From JAQGMJ01 sp036271855 (lineage in GTDB: Bacteria > Pseudomonadota > Gammaproteobacteria > Burkholderiales > JAEUOS01): a stretch of 6,030 nt of DNA. Position numbers and translations under genes: made by a program. Shown in pieces: positions 1-6,030 of this stretch. Positions within the stretch are counted from its first letter, which is position 1; each line of letters starts with the position of its first letter. The stretch is taken from contig DATAZV010000445.1 in assembly GCA_036271855.1 (NCBI GenBank), positions 1 to 6,030 on the forward strand. The letters run 5' to 3'. Below the pieces are notes generated by a model that was not told the origin of the DNA, ran no database searches, and saw only the letters and a list, made by a program, of their open reading frames with translations.

Positions 1-114
1 ATCGAGACGCTCGGCCGGCGGGTGGTGCGCATGCCGCGCCAGTCGGGCTTGCGCCAGCAATTGCGCGACCTGCGCGACCGGCTGATCGGCAAGGCCTACT
101 GGGGGCAGGTATGA
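1..114 (+). CDS. C-terminal end of an unidentified protein (5' truncated)
   Basis: The frame starting at base 1 is open for 37 codons and stops at TGA 112-114. The visible tail is rich in Arg, Gln and Leu (IETLGRRVVRMP, then RQQLRDLRDRLIGKAYWGQV) and could form a basic amphipathic helix. No family motif is visible, so I cannot name it. Its stop overlaps the ATG of the next glycosyltransferase (ATGA at 111-114), which implies the same transcript and translational coupling. By context it is probably another polysaccharide gene such as a glycosyltransferase, but that is inference only. The frame is supported by the coupling and by codon usage matching its neighbours. Confidence 0.6.
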   Translation: METLGRRVVRMPRQSGLRQQLRDLRDRLIGKAYWGQV

Positions 115-953
115 GCGCGGCCGACCAGCCTCGCATCACCGTCATCACGGTGGTCTATAACGGCGAGCGTTTCATCGAATCGACCATCAAGAGCGTACTC
201 TCGCAGGACTACCCGGATCTCCAATACATCGTCATCGACGGCGGCTCCAGCGACGGCACCGTCGAAATCATCCGCCGTCATGCGGCGCGGCTAAGCAACT
301 GGGTCAGCGAGTCCGACCAGGGCATCTCCGATGCCTTCAACAAGGGCATCGACCGCGCCAGCGGCGACTACCTGATGTTCCTCAATGCCGACGACGAGCT
401 GGCCGACGCGCAGGCGCTCACCCGCCTGGTTGATTGCGCGCGAGCGCGGAACTGGCCGGACGTGATCTATGGCGACTGTGATCTTTACGATGCGGATGGT
501 GCTGTTCTCCTGCACCGCGTGGCCATCGATTACAATCGCGCGCGCTTCTTGCGCAGCGAAGTATTGCCCCATCCGAGCATGCTGACGCATCGCCGCTATT
601 TCGAGAAATATGGCCGCTTTGACACCTCCTTCAAGGTGGCGATGGACTACGACCTGTTCCTGCGCGGCATCCCCGAGCTGGGCGCCATACGCGCGCCGGT
701 CCTGGTGAGCAAGGTGCGCTTTGGCGGCATCAGCACACGCAACCGCCGCCTGGTGGTTGACGAAGTGATTCGCGCCCTCATGCGCAACGGCCGCCTGGAT
801 TTGTTGGGCGCCGCGCGCTTGCGTTTGGTGTACGCAGTGCGTGGCGCAGCGCGCCGCATGCTCGAAATTATTGGCTTGTATCGCTTTTTCAACGCCTTGC
901 GCAGCCGCTCGGCGCGGCGTGCGCACGGCGGAAAGCCGGGGTCGGCAACGTGA
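111..953 (+). CDS. GT2 family glycosyltransferase, WfgS-like
   Basis: This 280-residue GT-A fold glycosyltransferase would transfer a sugar from a nucleotide donor to a growing lipid-linked glycan at the inner face of the cytoplasmic membrane. Seen: the N-terminal nucleotide-binding strand ITVITVVYNG (9-18), VIDGGSSDGT (41-50), the segment ESDQGISDAFNKGI (67-80) and the DXD-type metal site LNADD (91-95). Further on are HPSMLTH (154-160) and AMDYDLFLRG (177-186), which holds the likely catalytic acidic residue. The IDGGSSDGT, SDQGISDAFNKG and NADD set is typical of the WfgS-like GT2 subgroup from O-antigen loci. The Arg-rich tail after about residue 235 may contact the membrane. The ATG is chosen because it overlaps the upstream stop as ATGA and sits just before the conserved strand. 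Only a weak purine run (GGGGGCAGG, 101-109) precedes it. Donor and acceptor cannot be read from sequence. Confidence 0.93.
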   Translation: MSAADQPRITVITVVYNGERFIESTIKSVLSQDYPDLQYIVIDGGSSDGTVEIIRRHAARLSNWVSESDQGISDAFNKGIDRASGDYLMFLNADDELADAQALTRLVDCARARNWPDVIYGDCDLYDADGAVLLHRVAIDYNRARFLRSEVLPHPSMLTHRRYFEKYGRFDTSFKVAMDYDLFLRGIPELGAIRAPVLVSKVRFGGISTRNRRLVVDEVIRALMRNGRLDLLGAARLRLVYAVRGAARRMLEIIGLYRFFNALRSRSARRAHGGKPGSAT

Positions 954-1006
954 TGTCGCTGTATTGCTTGATCTCGGCCTTCCGGCCCCAGCGGAGGAGA
1001 GCTTGA
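953..1006 (+). other. 17-codon mini-ORF bridging the GT2 stop and the DUF268 start
   Basis: A short ORF, ATG 953-955 to TGA 1004-1006, encodes MSLYCLISAFRPQRRRA. Its ATG shares a base with the stop of the preceding glycosyltransferase (TGATG, 951-955). Its TGA overlaps the proposed TTG start of the next gene (TTGA, 1003-1006). It lies in a different frame from both neighbours and contains the Shine-Dalgarno of the downstream gene. This geometry would let a ribosome finish the GT2 gene, restart, and finish again on the DUF268 start. The peptide resembles nothing I know, and its own ribosome site is poor. It may be a coupling leader or chance. Confidence 0.3.
993..997 (+). promoter_or_regulatory. 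Shine-Dalgarno that sets a TTG start
   Basis: GGAGG, within GCGGAGGAGAGC, lies 5 bases before TTG 1003. It is the strongest ribosome-binding match in the window. It decides the start of the methyltransferase-like gene in favour of TTG 1003, over the GTG at 841 deep inside the upstream gene and the GTG at 1027 downstream. Confidence 0.75.
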
Positions 1007-1749
1007 AGCAGCTCATCAAGCGATGGGTGCTCGCCTTCCTGGTGCCGCGCCCCTTGATCGGCATCCTTTATTTGCCGCGCTATTTCAGTCACTGGCGACG
1101 TTTTTCCGTCGCTGCACCACCGGTTTACCAACCCAGACTTTCGGAAAGCTATCCCTGCCTCACCGATTGGGTGCCATCCACGCCTTTCGACCCTCATTAC
1201 CTTTACCAGGGGGCCTGGCTGGCGCGGCAGTTGAAACAGACCGGAGCCGCACTGCACGTCGACGTCGGCTCCAGTGTGATGATGATCAGCGTGTTGAGCG
1301 CCCAGGTGCCGACGGTTTTTGTCGACTATCGTCCGCTGCGCGCCCGCTTGCCCAACCTGATTTCGGTCGCCGGCGACATCCAGCGCCTGCCCTTCGCCGA
1401 CAACTCGGTGGCTTCGCTATCGAGCTTGCATGTGATCGAACATATCGGCTTGGGACGATACGGCGATCCGCTGGATCCGGAGGGCAGCGCCAAGGCCGCG
1501 CGCGAACTGACTCGCGTGCTGGCGCCCGGCGGCAAGCTCTACGTTTCCGTGCCCACGGGACGCGATCGGGTTTGTTTCAACGCGCACCGGGTGTTTTCTC
1601 CTGACCTTCTCCAGGCGTTGTTTGCCGGTCTTGAAGGTGGTGAATTCGCGCTGGTCGATGACGGCGGACGCTTTCACCCCCAGGGAGATAAGGCGCAGGC
1701 CGCGCAGCTTGAATATGGCTGTGGAATGTATGTGTTCACCAAACCCTAG
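1003..1749 (+). CDS. DUF268 family protein, putative SAM-dependent methyltransferase
   Basis: Read from TTG this is a 248-residue protein matching the DUF268 family, which occurs in bacterial polysaccharide loci and has a methyltransferase-like fold. Seen: SYPCLTDW (49-56) and TPFDPHYLYQGAW (60-72); a SAM-binding motif I, HVDVGSS (85-91); a following acidic strand, VFVDYRPL (105-112); AGDIQRLPFADNSV (123-136); the block HVIEHIGLGRYGDPLDPEG (143-161); and the motif RVLAPGGKLYVSVP (171-184) typical of class I methyltransferases. FNAHRVFSP follows at 192-200. The hydrophobic and basic start (residues 7-31) may touch the membrane. The frame stays open upstream to GTG 841, but that would overlap the GT2 gene by 113 bases and has no comparable ribosome site, so TTG 1003 is preferred. 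The substrate is unknown; methylation of a sugar is inferred from fold and neighbours. Confidence 0.88.
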   Translation: MKQLIKRWVLAFLVPRPLIGILYLPRYFSHWRRFSVAAPPVYQPRLSESYPCLTDWVPSTPFDPHYLYQGAWLARQLKQTGAALHVDVGSSVMMISVLSAQVPTVFVDYRPLRARLPNLISVAGDIQRLPFADNSVASLSSLHVIEHIGLGRYGDPLDPEGSAKAARELTRVLAPGGKLYVSVPTGRDRVCFNAHRVFSPDLLQALFAGLEGGEFALVDDGGRFHPQGDKAQAAQLEYGCGMYVFTKP

Positions 1750-1770
1750 GCCGGCAACGCGGGCGCGGGA

Positions 1771-2955
1771 ATGAAAATACTCTGCGTCTTCGGCCGTCAC
1801 AACTATGGTGACCCAGCTCGTGGCGAGGGGGTGGAATACACTCACTTCCTGCCTGCGTTGCGCGCGCTCGGCCACGAGGTTCACTTTTTCGACTCGCTGG
1901 CGCGCGATGCCCATGCCGATTTTGCCGCGCTCAATCGCGCCCTGCTCAAAAGCACCGAGGAACTGCAGCCCGACGTCGTATTCACCGTGCTTCTGCTGGC
2001 CGAAGTCTGGCTGGAGACCGTGGCCCTGTTGCGGCGTGCCGGCTGCAAGGTGGTCAACTGGTCGACCGACGATTCCTGGAAATACCGAGAATTCGCGCGC
2101 CTGATCGCCGCTGATTTCGACTTGTTCGCCACCACCTTTCCGGACGCCTTGCCCTGGTATGCGGCGGACGGTATTGGCAACGTGTTTCTCACGCAGTGGG
2201 CCGCCAGCGCGGACTGGCTGGCTGAACCCAGGCCGGCGCGGGATTGCCGCTACCCGGTCAGTTTCATCGGTTCGGCCTATGGCAGCCGGGCCGAACGCAT
2301 CGCACGCCTTGGCGCCGCCGGCGTGGTAGTCGAATGTTTCGGCCACGGCTGGCCGAACGGCGCGGTGGCGGCCGAGCGCATTGCGCAGATCATGCGCGAC
2401 TCGATGGTCAGCCTGAATTTCAGCGAAGGCAGCGCCGGCGGCCCGGCGCAAATCAAGGCGCGCGTGTTCGAAGTGCCGGCGGCAGGCGGCATGTTGCTCA
2501 CCGAAGCGGCGCCGCACCTGCAGGACTACCTGGTGCCGGGGAATGAGGCAGTCCTGTTTCAGGACGATGCCGATCTGGCTGCGCAAGCGCGCCAGCTGCT
2601 CGAAGACCCGGACAGGCGCGATGCGATCGCCTGCGCCGGCCACGCGCGGGTCGCGCGGCAGCATACTTACGAGCAGCGCTTGCGCGCGCTCCTGCAACGC
2701 GTGGGTGCGGTCGCCAGCGGACCCCGTGACATAGACTGGCCCGAATTCGAGCGCCACTCGCGTGCCCATATTCCGGGTCCCGGCCTGCGCCTGTTGCGCT
2801 GGCTGCTGGTAACGCCCTGCGTGCTGGTATGGGGCAGGACGCGCGGGCGCCGCGCTGCGCGACGTATCCTGTTCGAACTCAGTTGGCGTCTGGTCGGCCG
2901 CCGCACCTATACGGCTGCCGGCTGGTCCGGCCGTTTGTTCTACCGCGAGAGCTAG
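1771..2955 (+). CDS. CgeB-like glycosyltransferase (GT-B fold, Glyco_trans_1_2 domain)
   Basis: This 394-residue protein looks like a GT-B glycosyltransferase of the CgeB-like group, named after a Bacillus spore-coat protein but common in polysaccharide loci. The N-terminal half starts MKILCVFG (1-8) with HFLPALRALGHEVHFFD (25-41), then a Rossmann-like region with LQPDVVFTVLL (65-75) and VVNWSTDDSWKYREF (94-108). The C-terminal half holds YPVSFIGSAYGSR (161-173), SMVSLNFSEG (211-220) and QIKARVFEVPAAGGMLLTE (227-245), the last typical of the family's donor-binding core, then YLVPGNEAVLF (253-263). After about residue 335 comes a hydrophobic and very basic tail that could anchor it to the membrane. 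ATG 1771 lies 21 bases after the previous stop, with only a weak GCGGGA before it. The next gene follows after 7 bases. Sugar specificity is unknown. Confidence 0.86.
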   Translation: MKILCVFGRHNYGDPARGEGVEYTHFLPALRALGHEVHFFDSLARDAHADFAALNRALLKSTEELQPDVVFTVLLLAEVWLETVALLRRAGCKVVNWSTDDSWKYREFARLIAADFDLFATTFPDALPWYAADGIGNVFLTQWAASADWLAEPRPARDCRYPVSFIGSAYGSRAERIARLGAAGVVVECFGHGWPNGAVAAERIAQIMRDSMVSLNFSEGSAGGPAQIKARVFEVPAAGGMLLTEAAPHLQDYLVPGNEAVLFQDDADLAAQARQLLEDPDRRDAIACAGHARVARQHTYEQRLRALLQRVGAVASGPRDIDWPEFERHSRAHIPGPGLRLLRWLLVTPCVLVWGRTRGRRAARRILFELSWRLVGRRTYTAAGWSGRLFYRES

Positions 2956-2962
2956 CAGCCGC

Positions 2963-3877
2963 ATGACCGAGCCGACTCAGGATGGCGCCCCGCCCACCGC
3001 TGCCGCCCAGCCCCAGGTGAGCATCGCCATGCCGGTGTACAACGCGGCGCGTACGCTGGAACTCACCCTGCGCTCGGTCCTGGCGCAGACCTACCGCAAT
3101 TGGGAACTGCTGCTGATCGACGACGGTTCGCGCGATGCTACCCTCGCCATCGCCAATGCCTGTACGGACCCACGCGTGCGCGTGATCAGCGGGGGACCCA
3201 ACGCGGGCCTGGCTGCCCGCCTCAACCAGGCCATCGGCCTGGCGCGCGGCGAATTCATCGCCCGCATGGACGGCGACGACATCGCCTATCCGGAACGCCT
3301 TACCGCGCAAGTAAAATTCCTGCTGGACCATCCGGAGTGTGACCTGGTCGGCGCTGCGGCACTGATTTTCGATGACGGCGGGACAGTGCGCGGGCGTTTT
3401 CCCCTGCACAGCACCCATGAACAGATCTGCGCCACGCCCTGGCGCGGGTTTGGGCTGCCGCATCCGACCTGGATGGGGCGGCGCGACTGGTTTGCACGGT
3501 TTGGCTATCGGCCGGACTACAAAAAGGCCGAGGACTTCGACTTGTTGCTGCGCGCCTATCAACACAGCCGCTTTGCCTGCCTGGAAGACATTCTGCTCGG
3601 ATACCGGCAGGATCGCCGCACCCTGAAGAAGCTGCTTGGCGGAAGGCTCTATACTTCACGTTCCATCGCGCGTGAATCCTGGCGGCAGGGTGCCCTGGGC
3701 GCCGGGCTGGCCGGGCTGGCCGGGCAGGGCATCAAAGCCCTGGTGGACCTGGCCGCGGTGCCGATGGGGTGGGACGAGCAGTTGCGCGGCGAATCGGCGG
3801 ACGCGGTAACCCCCGCGGAGCAACAAGCCTGGCGCGCGGTATGGACGGCGCTGATGCCGGAAAACGGAAGCAAATGA
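2963..3877 (+). CDS. GT2 family glycosyltransferase (second copy type)
   Basis: This 304-residue GT-A glycosyltransferase would add one sugar to the lipid-linked repeat unit in the cytoplasm. Seen: VSIAMPVYNAARTLELTLRS (19-38), the UDP-binding LLIDDGSRDAT (50-60), GPNAGLAARLNQAI (78-91), the DXD metal site RMDGDD (101-106), then AYPERL (108-113), HPTW (167-170) and KAEDFDLLLR (188-197), whose Glu-Asp is the expected catalytic-base position. It is not a duplicate of the GT2 at 111-953: the motif set (IDDGSRDAT, RMDGDD) is the general GT2 type. The first 18 residues are a Pro/Ala/Gln-rich low-complexity lead. The C-terminal region after about 225 carries an AGL repeat and a helical extension. 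The gene starts 7 bases after the CgeB-like gene, and its stop overlaps the epimerase ATG. Confidence 0.93.
   Translation: MTEPTQDGAPPTAAAQPQVSIAMPVYNAARTLELTLRSVLAQTYRNWELLLIDDGSRDATLAIANACTDPRVRVISGGPNAGLAARLNQAIGLARGEFIARMDGDDIAYPERLTAQVKFLLDHPECDLVGAAALIFDDGGTVRGRFPLHSTHEQICATPWRGFGLPHPTWMGRRDWFARFGYRPDYKKAEDFDLLLRAYQHSRFACLEDILLGYRQDRRTLKKLLGGRLYTSRSIARESWRQGALGAGLAGLAGQGIKALVDLAAVPMGWDEQLRGESADAVTPAEQQAWRAVWTALMPENGSK
3701..3727 (+). repeat. Three 9-base tandem repeats inside the second GT2 gene
   Basis: The unit GCCGGGCTG occurs twice exactly (3701-3709, 3710-3718) and a third time with one change (GCCGGGCAG, 3719-3727). It is in frame and encodes Ala-Gly-Leu, Ala-Gly-Leu, Ala-Gly-Gln at residues 247-255. 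Copy-number change would add or remove three residues without breaking the frame. Confidence 0.85.
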
Positions 3878-4881
3878 AAATATTGGTCACCGGCTGTGCC
3901 GGCTTTATTGGAATGAATACCGCGGCCCGCCTGCTCAAGGCAGGGCATGAGGTCGTCGGCATCGATTGCGTCAACGACTATTACGACGTCAATCTGAAGG
4001 AGCGGCGCCTGAAAAATCTCGGCACGCTGCCCGGTTTTGAATTCCACCGGTTCGACCTCGCCGAGCTGGGCGTTCTGCAGGCGGTGTTCGCGAAGCACCG
4101 CTTCGAGCGCGTGCTGCACCTGGCGGCCCAGGCTGGAGTGCGCTATTCGCTGGTCAATCCGCACGCCTACGTCAAGGCCAATCTCGAAGCCTTCATCAAC
4201 ATGCTCGAATGCTGCCGCGCGCAACAGACGCCGCATTTTGTCTACGCCAGCAGTTCCAGCGTCTACGGCGCCAATGCCAAGCAGCCGTTCTCGACCCACG
4301 ATGCGATCGACCACCCGGTCAGCTTGTATGCCGCCACCAAGCGCGCCAACGAGTTGATGGCGCACAGCTATAGCCACCTGTTCAGCCTGCCGACCACCGG
4401 CCTGCGCTTTTTTACCGTCTATGGCCCCTGGGGCCGGCCCGACATGTCGATGGCCCTGTTCACCGACGCGATTCTCGCCGGCCGCCCGATCAACGTCTTC
4501 AACAATGGCCAGATGCGCCGCGATTTCACCTACATCGACGATATCGTCGAAGGCGTGGTGCGCGTGCTCGATCATCTGCCGCAGGCCGCGCCTGTCGGCC
4601 CGCACAGCTATGATGATCCGGCGAAAAGCGCAGCCCCGTTCCGCGTCTTCAACATCGGCAACAACACCCCGGTGCCCCTGATGGACATGATCGGCCTGAT
4701 CGAAGCCGCTGTCGGAAAAAAGGCGCTGTTCAACTTCATGCCGATGCAGCCGGGCGACGTTGCCGAAACCAGCGCCGATACCGACGATCTCGAAAATGCT
4801 GTCGGCTTTCGCCCGGCGACCCCGCTGCCCGAAGGCATCAAGCGCTATGTCGCCTGGCACCGTGAATACCACCAGGTCTGA
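3874..4881 (+). CDS. NAD-dependent epimerase, UDP-glucuronate 4-epimerase-like (CapI type)
   Basis: This 335-residue extended short-chain dehydrogenase would invert C4 of a UDP-uronic acid (UDP-GlcA to UDP-GalA in characterised relatives) in the cytoplasm. Seen: the NAD-binding glycine motif GCAGFIG (7-13); NDYYDVNLKERRL (34-46), a hallmark of the CapI/UDP-GlcA 4-epimerase group; LHLAAQAGVRYS (81-92); YASSSSVYG (124-132) with the catalytic Ser; the YxxxK pair Y152/K156 in LYAATK; RFFTVYGPWGRPDM (178-191); and RRDFTYIDDIVEGVVR (215-230). Length is normal for the family. ATG 3874 overlaps the GT2 stop as ATGA, starts directly on the nucleotide-binding strand and follows GGAAG (3866-3870). An upstream GTG at 3769 would lie inside the GT2 gene and add a non-conserved lead. 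The partner dehydrogenase follows after 15 bases, so UDP-GlcNAcA/GalNAcA is also possible as substrate. Confidence 0.92.
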   Translation: MKILVTGCAGFIGMNTAARLLKAGHEVVGIDCVNDYYDVNLKERRLKNLGTLPGFEFHRFDLAELGVLQAVFAKHRFERVLHLAAQAGVRYSLVNPHAYVKANLEAFINMLECCRAQQTPHFVYASSSSVYGANAKQPFSTHDAIDHPVSLYAATKRANELMAHSYSHLFSLPTTGLRFFTVYGPWGRPDMSMALFTDAILAGRPINVFNNGQMRRDFTYIDDIVEGVVRVLDHLPQAAPVGPHSYDDPAKSAAPFRVFNIGNNTPVPLMDMIGLIEAAVGKKALFNFMPMQPGDVAETSADTDDLENAVGFRPATPLPEGIKRYVAWHREYHQV

Positions 4882-4896
4882 AGGCGCGGCCCGATC

Positions 4897-6030
4897 ATGA
4901 CCACCAAGGAATTCAAAACGGTATGCGTCATCGGCCTGGGCTACGTGGGCCTGCCGCTTGCCGTCGCTTTTGGCCAGCGCTACCGCGTGATCGGCTACGA
5001 CCTGTCGGCTGAAAAAATCGCCGCTTACAAGAGCGGCATCGATCCCACCGGCGAAGTCGGCAAGCCGGAAATGCTGGCGGCTTCTGGCCTGGAATTCACC
5101 AGCGACCCCGCGGCGCTGAAGGAAGCGGACGTCATCATCGTCGCCGTCCCCACTCCGGTGGACGACGCCCACAACCCGGACTTCGGCCCCTTGATCGGCG
5201 CCAGCGAATGCGCCGGTCGCCACATGCGCCGCGGCGCCACCGTGGTGTTCGAATCCACCGTCTATCCCGGCGCCACCGAGGAAGTCTGCGTGCCGGTGAT
5301 CGAGCAGCATTCCCGCATGAAGTGGAAGACCGACTTCAACGTCGCTTACTCTCCCGAGCGCATCAATCCGGGCGACCGCGAACATACATTCACCAAAATC
5401 CTGAAAATCGTCTCCGGTGACACCCCCGAGACGCTGGAAGCCGTGGCGCAACTCTATGCCAGCGTGGTCACCGCAGGCGTTTATCGCGCATCCTCGATCC
5501 GCGTTGCGGAAGCCGCCAAGGTGATCGAAAACAGCCAGCGCGATATCAACATCGCCTTCATGAACGAGCTGGCGATCATTTTCGACCGTCTTGGGCTGGA
5601 TACGTCGGAAGTGCTGGCCGCCGCCGGCACCAAATGGAATTTCCTGCCCTTCAAGCCGGGCCTGGTCGGCGGCCATTGCATTGGCGTCGACCCCTACTAT
5701 CTGACCCACAAGGCGCAGATGACCGGCTACCACCCGGAGGTCATCCTGGCGGGGCGGCGCATCAACGACGGTGTCGGCAAGTTCGTCGCCGAGAAGACCG
5801 TCAAGCTGATGATCGCCTCCGGCTGCGCCATCGCCGGCGCCAGCGTCAACATGCTGGGTCTGACTTTCAAGGAAGATTGCCCCGACCTGCGCAACTCCCG
5901 GGTGATCGACATCATCCGCGAACTGCAAAGCTACGGCATCAAGGTCAATGTGCACGACCCCCATGCCGAGGCGGCGGCGGCGCTGCACGAATACGGCATC
6001 ACACTGACCGGCTTCGACGCTTTACCGCCG
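4897..6030 (+). CDS. tviB: UDP-N-acetyl-D-hexosamine 6-dehydrogenase, TviB/VipA type (3' truncated)
   Basis: The frame is open from ATG 4897 to the last base: 378 codons, lacking perhaps the final 45-50 residues of a family usually near 425. The enzyme would oxidise C6 of UDP-GlcNAc (or UDP-GalNAc) in two NAD-dependent steps to the UDP-uronic acid. Seen: the NAD site GLGYVG (13-18), VPTPVDD (approx. 85-91), ESTVYPGATEEVC (119-131), YSPERINPGD (151-160), the conserved Lys208 and Asn212 in EAAKVIEN, TKWNFLPFKPGLVGGHCIG (245-263) with catalytic Cys261, and the C-terminal-domain motif LTFKEDCPDLRNS (322-334). SPERINPGD, TKWNFLPF and EDCPDLRNS point to the TviB/VipA/WbpO branch rather than ordinary UDP-glucose dehydrogenase. 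The ribosome site is weak (AAGG at 4881-4884, 12 bases upstream); the ATG is supported by the family's usual N-terminus. The exact C2-acetamido sugar specificity is not decided by sequence. Confidence 0.94.
   Translation, partial: MTTKEFKTVCVIGLGYVGLPLAVAFGQRYRVIGYDLSAEKIAAYKSGIDPTGEVGKPEMLAASGLEFTSDPAALKEADVIIVAVPTPVDDAHNPDFGPLIGASECAGRHMRRGATVVFESTVYPGATEEVCVPVIEQHSRMKWKTDFNVAYSPERINPGDREHTFTKILKIVSGDTPETLEAVAQLYASVVTAGVYRASSIRVAEAAKVIENSQRDINIAFMNELAIIFDRLGLDTSEVLAAAGTKWNFLPFKPGLVGGHCIGVDPYYLTHKAQMTGYHPEVILAGRRINDGVGKFVAEKTVKLMIASGCAIAGASVNMLGLTFKEDCPDLRNSRVIDIIRELQSYGIKVNVHDPHAEAAAALHEYGITLTGFDALPP

Noticed and set aside
841..1002. An upstream extension of the DUF268 gene from GTG 841
   Set aside because: It would overlap the GT2 gene by 113 bases, adds 54 residues of Arg/Ala-rich non-family sequence, and ignores the strong GGAGG immediately before TTG 1003.
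291..1064. A 257-codon open frame on the minus strand opposite the first GT2 gene
   Set aside because: It runs antisense across GT2 catalytic motifs, has no motifs of its own and matches the pattern of the other antisense shadows.
1417..2964. A 515-codon open frame on the minus strand opposite the CgeB-like gene
   Set aside because: It is a shadow of the + strand gene, with no recognisable domain and an Arg/Ala/Gln-rich composition.
3769..3873. An upstream start for the epimerase at GTG 3769
   Set aside because: It would add 35 residues before the nucleotide-binding strand and overlap the GT2 gene by more than 100 bases. ATG 3874 has the ATGA coupling and the normal family N-terminus.
4423..4435. 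Inverted repeat GGCCCC-T-GGGGCC, a possible hairpin or terminator
   Set aside because: It lies inside the conserved Gly-Pro-Trp-Gly coding motif of the epimerase, has a one-base loop and no following T-run, so codon content explains it.
3649..5988. A 779-codon open frame on the minus strand opposite the epimerase and dehydrogenase genes
   Set aside because: It is antisense to two genes with full catalytic motifs. Its product is a low-complexity mix rich in His, Asp, Gly and Ala with no family motif, as expected from the complementary frame of GC-rich coding DNA.

Overview
The window is a stretch of GC-rich DNA (above 60% by eye, with strong G/C preference at third codon positions). It encodes a surface-polysaccharide (exopolysaccharide, capsule or O-antigen) assembly locus. 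All genes are on the + strand and packed head to tail like an operon. Base composition, codon use and the protein types suggest a proteobacterium, most likely a beta- or gammaproteobacterium. That placement is inference: there is no rRNA or other phylogenetic marker here.

Layout: (1) 1-114, the last 37 codons of an unidentified gene. (2) 111-953, a GT2 glycosyltransferase of the WfgS-like type, overlapping the previous stop by ATGA. (3) 1003-1749, a DUF268-type putative SAM-dependent methyltransferase, read from a TTG start behind a strong Shine-Dalgarno. A 17-codon mini-ORF (953-1006) exactly bridges the GT2 stop and this start. (4) 1771-2955, a CgeB-like GT-B glycosyltransferase. (5) 2963-3877, a second GT2 glycosyltransferase. 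(6) 3874-4881, a UDP-glucuronate 4-epimerase-like (CapI-type) NAD-dependent epimerase, again overlapping by ATGA. (7) 4897-6030, a TviB/VipA-type UDP-N-acetylhexosamine 6-dehydrogenase, cut by the window end. This last gene is open from its ATG to the final base.

Working together (inference from families): the dehydrogenase and epimerase would supply an activated uronic acid, either UDP-HexNAcA or UDP-GalA/GlcA. The three glycosyltransferases would add sugars to a lipid-linked repeat unit at the cytoplasmic face of the membrane. The DUF268 protein may methylate or otherwise modify the glycan. No flippase, polymerase, initiating transferase, exosortase or exporter is in the window.

No non-coding stretch reaches 300 bases; the longest, 954-1002, is 49 bases. 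I see no promoter, terminator, RNA gene, insertion sequence or CRISPR array. The most unusual points are the mini-ORF bridge with its TTG start, the uncharacterised DUF268 protein, and the mixed substrate signals of the epimerase and dehydrogenase.
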